DNA from: Agromyces rhizosphaerae
GTDB taxonomy: Bacteria > Actinomycetota > Actinomycetes > Actinomycetales > Microbacteriaceae
DNA length: 64,000 nt
Direction: 5' to 3'
Assembly (NCBI RefSeq): GCF_027925245.1
Contig: NZ_BSDP01000001.1
Location: 372,001-436,000 of the forward strand
Positions 1 through 9,483 of the stretch are shown piece after piece (position 1 is the first letter of the stretch; every line of letters begins with the position of its first letter). The notes under the pieces are model-generated. The model was given only the letters and a program-made list of their open reading frames with translations. It searched no databases and had not been told where the DNA came from. The translations under genes were made by a program, and so were the position numbers.

Positions 1-176
1 TACGCCTCCTTGCCGTAGGCGATCATCTTCTCCGGTGTGCGGTGCGCGGAGACGACCTCGACCTCGTGCGCGATCCCGAGCTCGTCGAGCACCTCGGACG
101 CCGCCTGCATGACGCGCCAGTCGGAGTCGGACCCCATCACGACGCCCACGACGGGCGCGTTCGCTGCTTCTGCCAC
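1..176 (-). CDS. purE: PurE, N5-carboxyaminoimidazole ribonucleotide mutase (N-terminal part)
   Basis: Only the first 58 codons are present; the gene continues past the window edge. PurE is a small cytosolic enzyme that moves the carboxyl group of N5-CAIR to C4 in purine synthesis, directly after PurK. The fragment carries the family signature MGSDSDW near residue 14 and SAHRTPEKM near residue 44, both of which bind the substrate phosphate and ribose. The GTG start was chosen because it puts these motifs at the usual distance from the N-terminus and lies six bases after a TACGAT box. PurK ends 46 bp upstream on the same strand. Identity is secure; the C-terminal half cannot be judged. Confidence 0.93.
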   Translation of the reverse strand, partial: MAEAANAPVVGVVMGSDSDWRVMQAASEVLDELGIAHEVEVVSAHRTPEKMIAYGKEA

Positions 177-182
177 CCGTCG

Positions 183-188
183 ATCGTA
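183..188 (-). promoter_or_regulatory. Candidate -10 box for a leaderless purE transcript
   Basis: The minus strand reads TACGAT, then six bases, then the purE GTG, with no ribosome-binding site between. This fits a leaderless promoter and would let purE be transcribed apart from purK. No clear -35 box was recognised. Confidence 0.5.
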
Positions 189-222
189 CGGGCAGAGCCG
201 CCGAACCGGTGCGCGGCTCGCG

Positions 223-1353
223 TCAGTCGGCGAAGACCGCGGCGGCCGCGCGCGCCTGGTACACGACCTCGTCGAGGTCGTCGCCCGAGACGGTCACGTG
301 CCCGATCTTGCGGCCCGGTCGAGGCGACTTGCCGTAGTTGTGCACCTTGGCGGTCGGGTGCGACGCGAGCATCTCCGGGTACCGGTCGACCATCTCGCCC
401 TCGGCCGGGCCGCCGAGCACGTTGACCATGACCGACCACGGCTCGCGGCACCCGGTCGCGCCGAGCGGGAGGTCGAGCACGGCGCGCAGGTGCTGCTCGA
501 ACTGCCCGGTGGTCGCGCCGTCCATGCTCCAGTGCCCGCTGTTGTGCGGGCGCATCGCCAGCTCGTTGACGAGCACCCGGCCGTCGACGGTCTCGAACAG
601 CTCGACCGCGAGCATGCCCGTGACCTCGAGCCCCTCGGCCACGCGCACGGCGATGTCCTCGGCGAGGTCGGCGACCCGGCCCGCCGAGTGCGGCGCCGGC
701 GCGATCACCTCGGAGCAGATGCCGTCGACCTGCACGGTCTCCACGACGGGCCACGCCACGATCTCGCCGCTGGGCCGGCGGGCGACCTGCTGGGCGAGCT
801 CGCGGCGGAAGTCGACGAGCTCCTCCACGAGCAGGGCCCCCGCGTTGCCGTCCTCCGCGAGCGTCGCGAACCACTCCGCGACCTCGGCGGCACGGCGCAC
901 GACGCGCACGCCCTTGCCGTCGTACCCGCCGCGGGCGGTCTTCACGACCGCGCTGCCGCCGTGCTCGGCGATGAAGTCGTCCAGCTCGGCGGCGGTCTCG
1001 ACCCGGCCCCAGTCGGGCACCGGGAGCCCGAGCTCCGAGAGACGCTCGCGCATGACGAGCTTGTCCTGCGCGACCGCGAGCGCGCCGGGACCGGGGTGCA
1101 CGGCCTCGCCCGCGTCGATGAGCGCGTGCAGCACCTCCTGGGGGACGTGCTCGTGGTCGAAGGTCACGACGTCGACGTCGCGCGCGAACGCCAGCACGGT
1201 GTCGCGGTCGCGGTAGTCGCCGACGGCCGTCGCGGCGAGCGCCGCGGACATGCCCTCCGCCTCCGCGAGCACCCGGATCTCCACGCCCAGCTCCACCGCC
1301 GCGGGGATCATCATCCGGGCCAGCTGGCCGCCACCGATCACTCCGACCCTCAC
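223..1353 (-). CDS. purK: PurK, N5-carboxyaminoimidazole ribonucleotide synthase
   Basis: PurK is the ATP-dependent synthase that carboxylates aminoimidazole ribonucleotide with bicarbonate, giving the substrate of PurE. The 376-residue protein begins with the pre-ATP-grasp motif [12 protein letters not shown]. It continues with ATP-grasp features including [18 protein letters not shown] and a late [12 protein letters not shown]. Length is normal for the family. The GTG start lies a few bases after GGAGGG, a good ribosome-binding site, and a TAGACT box at 1386-1391 is a plausible -10 with a leader of about 25 bases. purE follows 46 bp downstream on the same strand, the usual purK-purE order in actinobacteria. 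A GtrA gene diverges on the other strand. Confidence 0.95.
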   Translation of the reverse strand: MRVGVIGGGQLARMMIPAAVELGVEIRVLAEAEGMSAALAATAVGDYRDRDTVLAFARDVDVVTFDHEHVPQEVLHALIDAGEAVHPGPGALAVAQDKLVMRERLSELGLPVPDWGRVETAAELDDFIAEHGGSAVVKTARGGYDGKGVRVVRRAAEVAEWFATLAEDGNAGALLVEELVDFRRELAQQVARRPSGEIVAWPVVETVQVDGICSEVIAPAPHSAGRVADLAEDIAVRVAEGLEVTGMLAVELFETVDGRVLVNELAMRPHNSGHWSMDGATTGQFEQHLRAVLDLPLGATGCREPWSVMVNVLGGPAEGEMVDRYPEMLASHPTAKVHNYGKSPRPGRKIGHVTVSGDDLDEVVYQARAAAAVFAD

Positions 1354-1410
1354 GTCGCTCCCTCCGGTCCGTCGACAAGCACCCCAGTCTATCCGCGTGC
1401 CCACGCCGCC

Positions 1411-1416
1411 TAGGAT
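1411..1416 (+). promoter_or_regulatory. Candidate -10 box for a leaderless GtrA-family transcript
   Basis: TAGGAT is followed after seven bases by the ATG at 1424, with no ribosome-binding site. The spacing places the transcript start at or beside the ATG. Confidence 0.5.
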
Positions 1417-1423
1417 GTCGCAC

Positions 1424-1987
1424 ATGCCCGCATCCGTCCGCTCCGCGCTCGCGCGCGCGTGGCACGGCGTGATCGCGTACGCGCTCAAGTTCGGCGTGGT
1501 GGGCCTGCTGGGGCTCGTCGTGGACGTCGGCGTGTTCAACCTGCTCCGCCTCGGCGTGCTCGGCGACGACGGCTGGGCGCAGTCCGCCCTCGGGGCGAAG
1601 ACCATCTCCACGAGCATCGCGATCGTCTTCAACTGGCTCGGCAACCGCTACTGGACCTTCCGCAGGCACCGCCGCCGGAACTACCTGCGCGAGTTCGCCG
1701 AGTACCTGGCCGTCTCGCTCGGCGGCATGGCGATCGCGCTCATCTGCCTCTGGATCAGCCACCACGTGCTCGGCTACACCAGCCTGCTCGCCGACAACAT
1801 CGCGTCGAACGTGATCGGCCTGGGGCTCGGCACGCTCTTCCGCTTCGCGCTGTACCGCTGGTGGGTCTTCGGCCACCACCGCTCCGACGGGCTCTCCGAG
1901 CTCGCGCGGGTCGAGGAGGCCGAGCGCGCGCTCTTCGAGGAGCCCGGCGCCGATCGCGGCGACGCGGAGCCCGCGCGCGGCCGCTGA
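1424..1987 (+). CDS. GtrA-family membrane protein
   Basis: A protein of 187 residues with four hydrophobic segments, starting with the family pattern KFGVVGLLGLVVDVGVFNLL near residue 20 and followed by FNWLGNRYWTFRR, the conserved loop of GtrA proteins. GtrA-like proteins act in the cytoplasmic membrane, usually as flippases of lipid-linked sugars for cell-wall or polysaccharide glycosylation. The ATG at 1424 was chosen because it fits the leaderless promoter; an in-frame ATG at 1415 would add three residues. The C-terminal tail is charged and probably cytosolic. It diverges from purK and is followed by two more envelope genes. Family assignment is firm, the sugar substrate unknown. Confidence 0.85.
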   Translation: MPASVRSALARAWHGVIAYALKFGVVGLLGLVVDVGVFNLLRLGVLGDDGWAQSALGAKTISTSIAIVFNWLGNRYWTFRRHRRRNYLREFAEYLAVSLGGMAIALICLWISHHVLGYTSLLADNIASNVIGLGLGTLFRFALYRWWVFGHHRSDGLSELARVEEAERALFEEPGADRGDAEPARGR

Positions 1988-2134
1988 CGCCGAGTCCCCC
2001 GCCGCGCGTCCCGGCCGGCGAGATCGGTGGAGAGGCGCGGAAAGCGGACGCCGAGGTCGACTACGCTGTGCGCGTCGCACCGACTTGCGGCGAGCGCCAC
2101 CACCGAAGCTTCAGCGGAACCTCGATGGGGTCAC

Positions 2135-3634
2135 ATGCGAGTCCGGAGCGAACGCCCACGCACCGCCCGATGGGCACGTGCGCTGCGCGGCGAGGCGGGC
2201 CCGACCGTCGTCGCGCTGGCGCTGCTGACGCTCGCCTTCGTCGCCACGGCGTCGTTCGGCGCGATCACCCTCCCCGCAACGGGCTCCCAGGACTCGTACG
2301 ACCACCTCGACTACGTGCTCCAGGTCGCACGGGGCGGCCTCCCCGAGCCGGTGGGGCACGTGTTCGTCCCGGCCGGCTGGGACGTCGGCGTCGAACGGAT
2401 CGTCGAACGGCGCCAGTTCGCGTCCGCGCACCCGCCCGGGTACTACTGGGTGTCCGGCCTGCTCGTCGGCGGGCTCCTCGAGGCCGGCGATGCGGACCGG
2501 GCGTCGTGGGAGCTCGCGGTCGCGCTGCTGCGCGGGCTGAACGTCGCGCTCGGCGTCGGCGGCCTGCTCTGGCTGGCCCACGCGGGGTGGCACCTCGGCG
2601 GGCGACTGCGGGCGTACGCCGCCGTCGCGCTCCCCGCGGGAGGGGCCTTCTCCTACGCCTACCTCCGGTTCGGCGCCGAGGTGTACGGCGACATGCTGCT
2701 GACGCTCGCGTCGATCGGTGCGGTCGTGCTCGCGGCGACCGTGCTCGTCCGCGGCCTGACGACGGGACGCCTGGTCGGGATCACGGTGGTCTGCGTGATC
2801 GGCATGCTGACGAAGTCCACCTTCGTGCTGCCGCTCGCGCTCGCCTGCGGCGCCGTCCTCATCGCCGGGATGGCGAGGCAGGAGGGCGGCCGGCTCGCGC
2901 GCGTCCTCCGCGCGACCGCGCTCCCGCTCCTGCCCGCGATCGCGGCGATCGCCGCCTCCGGGTGGTTCTACGCGAGGAACGTCGCGGCCAGCGGCACGTG
3001 GTACCGGTCGACGCCGAAGGAGCCGCTCGACGGCCGCCCGTACCGGACCGCCCTCGACGTCCTGACGGACCCGCAGTTCTACGCGATCGTGCCCTCCCGC
3101 CTCGTCGGCACGTGGGCGGACCAGGCACTGCCCGCCGGCGCCGCGTCCGCCGCGCTCTTCGCGGCGCTCGCGGTCGTCACGGCCCGGCTGCTGGCGACGC
3201 GGTTCCCGATGCCCGGGACGCCGTCGGCGACCGGGTGGTGGGCCACCGCCGTCATGCTCGTCGCCCTCCTCGCGGGAGGCTACGTGATGCAACTCAGCCA
3301 CGCGACGGGGTACGGGGCGTACAACGCGCGCTACTTCCTGGTCGCGACGCCGGCGATCGCCGCGATCCTCGTCGTCGGGCTGATCGCGGTGCCGGTGCTG
3401 CGCACGGCCGCGATCCCGCTCGTCGCGGCCGCGCTCATCGCCGGGTCGTGCCTGTCGATGGGCGTGCACGCCACGAGCCTCGGCGGCACGGTCGGACCGG
3501 AGCTGCTCCTGCTGGTCGCCGCCGGCGCCGTCGCGGCGCTCGCGACCGCACTCCCGCTCGCATGGCTCGAGATCCGCCGCGGAGCGGTGCCGCACTCCAC
3601 ACCCGCGGCATCGCCCGGCGGCACGGGGCCGTAG
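2135..3634 (+). CDS. Multi-pass membrane protein, GT-C/ArnT-like glycosyltransferase
   Basis: A 499-residue protein with about ten or more hydrophobic segments. Near residue 50 an acidic stretch, SQDSYDHLDYV, lies in the first long external loop, and HPPGYYW follows near residue 100. Both resemble the catalytic loop and the HPP motif of GT-C glycosyltransferases such as ArnT and PMT, which use polyprenyl-phosphate sugars outside the membrane. I infer a lipid-linked sugar transferase; the exact family is not certain. The ATG at 2135 has only a weak upstream GGGG. It sits between a GtrA flippase-like gene and an O-acyltransferase in the same direction, which suggests a small envelope-polysaccharide set. 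Confidence 0.65.
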   Translation: MRVRSERPRTARWARALRGEAGPTVVALALLTLAFVATASFGAITLPATGSQDSYDHLDYVLQVARGGLPEPVGHVFVPAGWDVGVERIVERRQFASAHPPGYYWVSGLLVGGLLEAGDADRASWELAVALLRGLNVALGVGGLLWLAHAGWHLGGRLRAYAAVALPAGGAFSYAYLRFGAEVYGDMLLTLASIGAVVLAATVLVRGLTTGRLVGITVVCVIGMLTKSTFVLPLALACGAVLIAGMARQEGGRLARVLRATALPLLPAIAAIAASGWFYARNVAASGTWYRSTPKEPLDGRPYRTALDVLTDPQFYAIVPSRLVGTWADQALPAGAASAALFAALAVVTARLLATRFPMPGTPSATGWWATAVMLVALLAGGYVMQLSHATGYGAYNARYFLVATPAIAAILVVGLIAVPVLRTAAIPLVAAALIAGSCLSMGVHATSLGGTVGPELLLLVAAGAVAALATALPLAWLEIRRGAVPHSTPAASPGGTGP

Positions 3635-3674
3635 ACTCTACGGGCCCCGCCACCACCCGACGAAGACCCCACCC

Positions 3675-5762
3675 GTGACCAGTCCTCCCCCCGGCGCGCC
3701 CTCCGCGCCGCCGCGACCCGCGCGCGCCGAGAACCCCAACTGGGTCTCGGAGATCGACGGCCTCCGGGGCATCGCGCTCACCCTCGTCGTCGTGTTCCAC
3801 CTCTTCGGCCAGGGTCGCGTCTCCGGCGGCGTCGACGTCTTCCTCTTCGTCTCCGGCTTCCTGCTCACCGCGTCGCTCGCGCGCGCCGCGGCCCGCGGGG
3901 AACGGATCGGGCCGGCCCGTCGGTACGGCCGGATGCTCCTGCGCCTCACGCCCGCGGCCCTGCTGGTCCTCGTCGCCACTGGTGGAATCGTGCTGCTCGT
4001 GCTCCCGGAGCACACCTGGATCCAGAACGGCACCGAGCTCGTGGCATCCGCCCTGTTCCTCGAGAACCAGGAGCTGATCCGCTCGCAGCTCGCGTACGGG
4101 GCGGCGGGGCCGGGGACCAGCCCGTTCCAGCACTTCTGGTCGCTGTCCATCCAGGGCCAGTACTTCCTCCTCTGGCCCCTCGCCGTCGCGCTCGTCGCGC
4201 TCCTCGTGCGCCCGCGGAGCGCCCGCCGCGCGCTTGCGCTCGTGACCGGCGCGCTCGCGCTCGCCTCGCTCGCCTGGGCGGTCTGGCTGAACGGCCGCGA
4301 CGCGGACGTGGCGTACTTCGACAGCGCCGCCAGGTTCTGGGAGTTCGCGGCGGGCGGCCTCCTCGCGATCGCCTACCGCAGGCGACCCGCGCTCCGCGAC
4401 GGGCTCCGGGTCGTCCTCGGATGGACCGGCCTCGCGCTCGTGCTCGCGTCCGGAATCCTGATCGACGGCGCAGCGAGCTATCCGGGCCTTCCCGCGCTGG
4501 TGCCGATCGGCGGCGCCGCGCTCGTCATCCTGGCGTCGGGCGGCCCGACGCGGCTCGGTGCCGACCGCGTGCTCGAGCTCCGGCCGGTACGATTCGTCGC
4601 GCGGATCTCGTATCCGCTCTACCTCTGGCACTGGCCGATCCTCATCGCGTACCTCGCGGTCCGCGAACGCGACGCGGTCGGTCCCGTCGGTGCGGCGGGG
4701 GTGCTGCTGCTCGCCGTCCTCCTCGCCGTCGCGACCCAGCGCCTGCTCGTGGAGCCGATCCTCGCCCGGCGCGCGGTGCTCGGCCCGCGCCGGTCGCTCC
4801 TGCTCCCGGTCGGCGCGGCGACGGTCGTCGTGCTCACCGCGTCGCTCGGGGTCGGCGCGCAGGCCGCGGAGCGCGACCGGGCGATCGCGGCGGCGGAGGC
4901 GTTGGCGTCGGGCCGCGCGGCCTGCCTCGGCGCGGCATCCCTCGACCCCGAGCTCGACCCGTGCGTGAACCCCGACCTCGAGGACGTGCTCGTGCCCGCG
5001 ATCGCCGGGCTCCCGGCAGACGACGACAACCGGATCGACTGCTGGGCGCGCGACGACACGGCCGAGCTGAAGATCTGCACCGTGGGCGCGGACGAGCCCG
5101 GCCGACGGCTGCTCGCGATCGGCGACTCGCACAACAACACCCTCCTCGGCGTCTACGAGCGCATCGCGGAGACGTACGGCTGGTCGATCGACGTCGCCGG
5201 GCACTCGGGGTGCTACCTGACGACCGCGCCGCAGCGGAAGGCATCGGAGAAGGCGGCCGAGAACTGCGCCGGATGGGTCGATGCGGCAACGGCGCACATC
5301 GCAGCCACGGAGTACGACGCGATCATCGTCACGCAGTCGAGGCGGGCGCGGCTCGACGACGCCGTGCCCGAGGACCAGATCGGCGAGGTCCGGGTCGACG
5401 GCATGGTGGAGGCCTGGTCGCACCGGCTCGACCCGGCCACCCCCGTGATCGCGATCGAGGACAACCCGATCTTCGCGCGCCAGGTGATCGCGTGCGTCGA
5501 GGAGCACGGCCTCGGTGCCGACCGGGAGTGCGCCCTCCCGCGAGCCGAGGCGCTCCCCGACGCGGGCATTGCCGACGCCGCCGACGACGACCCGAACGCC
5601 CACGTGATCGACCTCACCGACTACATGTGCGGCCCCGACACGTGCTCCCCGGTCGTCGGGAACGTGATCCTCACCCGTGACGGGCGCCACCTGACGGCGA
5701 CGTTCGCGCACACGCTCACGCCCTACCTCGGCCCGCGGCTCCGGGAGATCGTCGAGGGCTGA
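3675..5762 (+). CDS. Acyltransferase-3 (OafA/YrhL) with C-terminal SGNH domain
   Basis: A 695-residue protein made of two parts. Residues about 25-400 form a membrane acyltransferase-3 domain with EIDGLRG, GGVDVFLFVSGFLL, FWSLSIQGQYFLLWP and ISYPLYLWHWPIL. Residues about 470-690 form a presumably extracytoplasmic SGNH esterase-like domain, with GDSHNN at about 483 and the paired D669-x-x-H672 in DGRHLT. Such proteins transfer acetyl or other acyl groups to cell-surface polysaccharides or peptidoglycan. The GTG start has no strong ribosome-binding site. It follows the glycosyltransferase-like gene by 40 bp and probably modifies the same polymer, which is inference. Confidence 0.9.
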   Translation: MTSPPPGAPSAPPRPARAENPNWVSEIDGLRGIALTLVVVFHLFGQGRVSGGVDVFLFVSGFLLTASLARAAARGERIGPARRYGRMLLRLTPAALLVLVATGGIVLLVLPEHTWIQNGTELVASALFLENQELIRSQLAYGAAGPGTSPFQHFWSLSIQGQYFLLWPLAVALVALLVRPRSARRALALVTGALALASLAWAVWLNGRDADVAYFDSAARFWEFAAGGLLAIAYRRRPALRDGLRVVLGWTGLALVLASGILIDGAASYPGLPALVPIGGAALVILASGGPTRLGADRVLELRPVRFVARISYPLYLWHWPILIAYLAVRERDAVGPVGAAGVLLLAVLLAVATQRLLVEPILARRAVLGPRRSLLLPVGAATVVVLTASLGVGAQAAERDRAIAAAEALASGRAACLGAASLDPELDPCVNPDLEDVLVPAIAGLPADDDNRIDCWARDDTAELKICTVGADEPGRRLLAIGDSHNNTLLGVYERIAETYGWSIDVAGHSGCYLTTAPQRKASEKAAENCAGWVDAATAHIAATEYDAIIVTQSRRARLDDAVPEDQIGEVRVDGMVEAWSHRLDPATPVIAIEDNPIFARQVIACVEEHGLGADRECALPRAEALPDAGIADAADDDPNAHVIDLTDYMCGPDTCSPVVGNVILTRDGRHLTATFAHTLTPYLGPRLREIVEG

Positions 5763-5781
5763 CCGCCGGAGCGGTCGTACG

Positions 5782-6345
5782 TCAGCGCCCGCCCCAGGCG
5801 GCGGCGCCGTCGGGCGCGGCCGACTGCTCGAAGCGGCGGCGCTCGGCGACGAGCGTGTTCGTCTGCTCCTGCAGGTCGTGCAGCACGCGCTGCACGAGGT
5901 TCGGGTTCGGCACGTCGACCAGCACGACGGGCTTGTCGTGGCCGGTGTTGATGCGCACGTCGCCCGAACCGAACACCGACTGCAGCCAGTTGCGCCGCAC
6001 GGTCACGTCGTAGCCGCGCGAGTGCAGGAGCTCCTGCCGGACGGCGACGAAGAGCCCTCCGCGGAGGATGAGCCGGCGGGTCGTGATCGTGTACCGCCGG
6101 GTGAGCCACGACAGGTACGGCAGCACCGTGAACACGAGCACCACGAGCGCGCCGAGGCCGACGAGCGCGAACTCCATCCACGTCTCGGGCAGGTTGCCCA
6201 CGGCGAAGCCGGTCGCCGCGCAGACCGCGAGCAGCACCAGCACCGGCACGGTCAGCACGCGCGCGTGACGCCGCACCCGCGCGACCACGCGCTCGGGCGG
6301 GGGCTCCGCGGGAGCCCCGGACTGCATCGGGCCCGTCATCGACAT
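5782..6345 (-). CDS. PH-domain (bacterial YdbS-like) membrane protein
   Basis: A protein of 187 residues with two adjacent membrane segments (about 30-80) followed by a bacterial PH domain: RRYTITTRRLILRGG and a later segment with VVLVDVPNPN. Small proteins of this type are common in actinobacteria, but their biochemical role is not known. The start lies only 7 bp after the birA stop on the same strand, so the two are likely co-transcribed. The same PH-birA pairing occurs in mycobacteria as I recall. It converges with the acyltransferase gene, leaving 19 bp between their stops. Confidence 0.8.
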   Translation of the reverse strand: MSMTGPMQSGAPAEPPPERVVARVRRHARVLTVPVLVLLAVCAATGFAVGNLPETWMEFALVGLGALVVLVFTVLPYLSWLTRRYTITTRRLILRGGLFVAVRQELLHSRGYDVTVRRNWLQSVFGSGDVRINTGHDKPVVLVDVPNPNLVQRVLHDLQEQTNTLVAERRRFEQSAAPDGAAAWGGR

Positions 6346-6352
6346 ACGCCCA

Positions 6353-7216
6353 TTAATACCGCAGGTGGGTCACGTCGCCGGCCGCGACCGCGCGCTCGCG
6401 ACCCTCGTCCGCCTCGTCCTGCACGATGAGGCGCCCCGCGTCGTCGAGCGACGCGGCGACGCCGACCAGCTCCTCGCCGCCGGGCAGCTCCACCCGCACC
6501 CGCGTGCCGAGCGTGCCGCAGAGCCCGGCGACCTCGTCGGCGAGGCCGCTGGCGCGGGCATCCGCACCCGCGTCGAGGAACGCGCGGTAGAGCGCGGTGA
6601 ACCGGCCGAGGTAGTCGACCAGCACCGCGTCGGCGTCGACGGGCGCGTGGGTCACGAGCGAGAGCGAGGTCGACGTGAGCGTCGGCAGGTCGTGCTCGTC
6701 GAGGGAGACGTTGAGCCCCGAGCCCACGAGCACGGCGTGCTGGTCGGCGAGCAGCTCCGACAGGATGCCGCAGACCTTGTAGCCCGAGATCAGCACGTCG
6801 TTCGGCCACTTGAGCCAGACGTCGACGCCCCCGGTGCCGTCGCCGTCGATGACCGCCGGCTCCTCCGGCCCGGCGTCGGCGTCCGCCGCCGGCAGCACCG
6901 CGGCGCGCACGGCCCGGGTCATCGCCGCGCCCGCCAGCAGCGGCAGCCAGCCGAGCGCGTCCGGCGGCAGCTCGCCGCCGCCGGGCAGGCGCGGCCGCAG
7001 CAGGATCGAGATCGCGAGCGACTTGCCGCTCGGGGCGAGCCAGGTGCGCCCGAGCCGTCCGCGACCGCGGGTCTGGTCGTCGGTCACGACCACCGAGAGA
7101 TCCGGCCAGTCGGATGCCTCGGAGCGCGCCCGCGCCGCCAGCTCGTCGTTCGTCGAGCCGGCCTCGTCGAGCGCGAGGAACCGCGGCACCGCGGCGCGTG
7201 AGAGCGGGAATTCCAT
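6353..7216 (-). CDS. birA: BirA, biotin-[acetyl-CoA carboxylase] ligase
   Basis: BirA activates biotin with ATP and attaches it to a lysine of the biotin carrier domain, here most likely that of AccA3 at 14.7 kb. The 287-residue protein has STNDEL near residue 20, the biotinyl-AMP loop GRGRLGRTW near 53, then LKWPNDVL and GSGLNVS. It lacks the N-terminal DNA-binding domain of Escherichia coli BirA, so it is the monofunctional type. The ATG lies seven bases after AGGAGG. It diverges from the carboxylase beta-subunit gene, a functional link. A TACCGT box just upstream of the Shine-Dalgarno sequence could be its -10. Confidence 0.94.
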   Translation of the reverse strand: MEFPLSRAAVPRFLALDEAGSTNDELAARARSEASDWPDLSVVVTDDQTRGRGRLGRTWLAPSGKSLAISILLRPRLPGGGELPPDALGWLPLLAGAAMTRAVRAAVLPAADADAGPEEPAVIDGDGTGGVDVWLKWPNDVLISGYKVCGILSELLADQHAVLVGSGLNVSLDEHDLPTLTSTSLSLVTHAPVDADAVLVDYLGRFTALYRAFLDAGADARASGLADEVAGLCGTLGTRVRVELPGGEELVGVAASLDDAGRLIVQDEADEGRERAVAAGDVTHLRY

Positions 7217-7332
7217 GCGACCTCCTGACGCATACGGTAGCGTCCGGACGCGCCCGCGACAGGCGGATGCCACCAGCCGCACGCCCCGCTTTTGTGGGAT
7301 TCCGTCAACGGTTTCGCCCGGAGGCTGGCCGG

Positions 7333-7338
7333 TAGAGT
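7333..7338 (+). promoter_or_regulatory. Candidate -10 box for a leaderless accD5 transcript
   Basis: TAGAGT is followed after seven bases by the GTG at 7346. No ribosome-binding site lies between, which fits the leaderless pattern repeated through the window. Confidence 0.55.
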
Positions 7339-7345
7339 GAACCGC

Positions 7346-8947
7346 GTGACCGACGAGACCCCCGCCGCACCCGATCTCTCCACCACCGAGGGCAAGCTCG
7401 CCGACCTGAAGGAGCGCTTCCACGAGGCCGTGACGGCCGCGGGCGAGACCGCCCGGCAGAAGCAGCACGCCAAGGGCAAGATGACGGCGCGCGAGCGCAT
7501 CGAGGAGCTCCTCGACCCGGGCTCGTTCGTCGAGCTCGACGAGTTCGTGCGCCACCGCACGCACGCCTTCGGCATGGACGCGAAGCGTCCCTACGGCGAC
7601 GCCGTCGTGACCGGCACCGGCACCGTGCACGGCCGGCAGGTCGCGGTCTACTCGCAGGACTTCACGGTGTTCGGCGGCTCGCTCGGCGAGGTCGCCGGCG
7701 AGAAGATCATCAAGGTCATGGAGCTGGCCATCAAGACCGGCGTGCCCATCATCGGCATCCTCGACTCGGGCGGGGCGCGCATCCAGGAGGGCGTGGTCGC
7801 ACTCGGCAAGTACGGCGAGATCTTCCGCCGCAACACCGCCGCGTCGGGCGTCATCCCCCAGATCTCGATCGTGATGGGCCCGGCCGCGGGCGGCGCGGTC
7901 TACTCCCCCGCGCTGACCGACTTCGTCGTGATGGTCGACAAGTCGAGCCACATGTTCGTCACCGGCCCCGACGTCATCAAGACGGTCACGGGCGAGGAGG
8001 TCGGCTTCGAGGAGCTCGGCGGCGCGCTCACCCACAACAAGGTCTCGGGCGTCGCCCACTACCTCGCGAGCGACGAGTCCGACGCGCTCGACTACGTGCG
8101 CACGCTCCTCGGCTACCTGCCCGACAACAACCAGTCGGAGGCGCCCGTCTACGACAGCGAGGCCGAGCTCGAGACCACCGACGGCGACCGCCGCCTCAAC
8201 ACGCTCATCCCCGACTCGCCCAACCAGCCGTACGACATGCACGACGTCATCGCCGGCATCGTCGACGACGGCGAGTTCCTCGAGGTGCAGCCGCTGTTCG
8301 CGCCCAACATCCTGATCGGCTTCGCCCGCATCGAGGGCCGCTCGGTGGGCATCATCGCGAATCAGCCGAGCGCGATGGCCGGCACGCTGAACATCGAGGC
8401 GGGCGAGAAGGCCAGCCGCTTCGTGCGCTTCTGCGACGCGTTCTCGATCCCGATCCTCACCCTGGTCGACGTGCCCGGGTACCTTCCCGGCACCGACCAG
8501 GAGTGGACCGGCGTCATCCGCCGCGGCGCGAAGCTGCTCTACGCCTACGCCGAGGCGACCGTGCCCCTGGTCACGGTCATCACGCGCAAGGCCTACGGCG
8601 GCGCGTACATCGTCATGGGCTCCAAGCAGCTCGGCGCCGACCTGAACTTCGCCTGGCCGACCGCCGAGATCGCCGTCATGGGCGGCCAGGGCGCCGTGAA
8701 CATCCTCTACCGCGGCGAGATCAAGCGCGCCGAGGAGGCCGGCGAGGACGTCGCCGCGGTGCGCACCAAGCTCGCGAACGAGTACACCTACAACGTGGCC
8801 TCGCCGTTCCTCGCGGCGGAGCGCGGCGAGCTCGACGGCGTCATCGAGCCGGCGGCGACCCGCGTCACCGTCACCAAGGCGCTGCGCGCGCTGCGCACGA
8901 AGCGCGCGAGCCTGCCGCCCAAGAAGCACGGCAACATCCCGCTGTAG
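7346..8947 (+). CDS. accD5: Acyl-CoA carboxylase beta (carboxyltransferase) subunit
   Basis: The carboxyltransferase half of a biotin-dependent acyl-CoA carboxylase, moving carboxyl from biotin to acetyl-CoA or propionyl-CoA. The 533-residue protein has both crotonase-fold halves. The N half contains [10 protein letters not shown] and the oxyanion loop [13 protein letters not shown]; the C half contains [23 protein letters not shown] and [11 protein letters not shown]. The GTG start was chosen from the leaderless promoter and from the usual length. It is followed by the epsilon subunit, diverges from birA, and the alpha subunit lies at 14.7 kb. The substrate (acetyl versus propionyl) cannot be read with confidence; the gene position matches mycobacterial accD5. 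Confidence 0.93.
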   Translation: MTDETPAAPDLSTTEGKLADLKERFHEAVTAAGETARQKQHAKGKMTARERIEELLDPGSFVELDEFVRHRTHAFGMDAKRPYGDAVVTGTGTVHGRQVAVYSQDFTVFGGSLGEVAGEKIIKVMELAIKTGVPIIGILDSGGARIQEGVVALGKYGEIFRRNTAASGVIPQISIVMGPAAGGAVYSPALTDFVVMVDKSSHMFVTGPDVIKTVTGEEVGFEELGGALTHNKVSGVAHYLASDESDALDYVRTLLGYLPDNNQSEAPVYDSEAELETTDGDRRLNTLIPDSPNQPYDMHDVIAGIVDDGEFLEVQPLFAPNILIGFARIEGRSVGIIANQPSAMAGTLNIEAGEKASRFVRFCDAFSIPILTLVDVPGYLPGTDQEWTGVIRRGAKLLYAYAEATVPLVTVITRKAYGGAYIVMGSKQLGADLNFAWPTAEIAVMGGQGAVNILYRGEIKRAEEAGEDVAAVRTKLANEYTYNVASPFLAAERGELDGVIEPAATRVTVTKALRALRTKRASLPPKKHGNIPL

Positions 8948-8964
8948 GCCGGAGGACCTCGAAC

Positions 8965-9210
8965 ATGGCCCAGATCACCCCGCCGCCGGACCAGGAGTTC
9001 GACGCGGCAGACGTGCGCATCACGACGCCCGGCATCCCCGCCGAGGAGGCCGCCGCGGCGGCCGCGGTCGTCGCCGCGGCGATCCGCGCCGAGCAGGCCG
9101 AGCGCCACGCGCTCCCCGTCGCGGTGCGCGACCTGTGGTCGCATCCCCGGCGCCGGCTGCGCGAGCCCGTCATCGCCGAGCCCGGCGGATGGCGCGCGTT
9201 CCGCGGCTGA
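8965..9210 (+). CDS. accE: Acyl-CoA carboxylase epsilon subunit
   Basis: A small protein of 81 residues starting eight bases after GGAGG and 17 bp after the beta subunit gene. It has the pattern of actinobacterial AccE: a strand-rich start (DVRITTPGIPAEE), an alanine-rich helix of about 25 residues and a C-terminal basic WSHPRRRLRE-GGWRAF tail. AccE stabilises or stimulates the alpha-beta complex of acyl-CoA carboxylases in this phylum. The sequence is short and diverges fast, so the call rests as much on the gene position as on the motifs. Confidence 0.85.
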   Translation: MAQITPPPDQEFDAADVRITTPGIPAEEAAAAAAVVAAAIRAEQAERHALPVAVRDLWSHPRRRLREPVIAEPGGWRAFRG

Positions 9211-9412
9211 ATCGGGGGCGGATGCCGGTTCCGGACCGGTCGCGGATCGGTGACGATCGGCGTGTCGGCACCCGGTCCCCCTCGGTGTCCCCCTAAATGC
9301 TGACTTTCGGCACCGGGCTTCTGCCCTCAGGATGAATATCGACAGGTGATTCCCATCGAGGAACACCGCCACCCATTCGCCGACCAGGGTATCGAGGCGA
9401 ATGTCAGGGGGC

Positions 9413-9447
9413 GAGTCCGGGAGATATTCGGGTTGTCTCCCCGACTC
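9413..9447. terminator. Long hairpin between accE and the kinase operon
   Basis: GAGTCCGGGAGA pairs with TCTCCCCGACTC (11 of 12 pairs) around an 11-base loop. It may terminate the accD5-accE transcript or the converging kinase operon. There is no following T run. Confidence 0.45.
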
Positions 9448-9469
9448 GGATTCGGATAGGGGGTCGGCT

Positions 9470-9483
9470 GGGGGCCGGCCCCC
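9470..9483. terminator. GC palindrome, possible bidirectional terminator
   Basis: GGGGGCCGGCCCCC is a perfect palindrome followed on the plus strand by TTCCTACT. It could end transcription from accE, but a real U run is missing. Confidence 0.35.
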
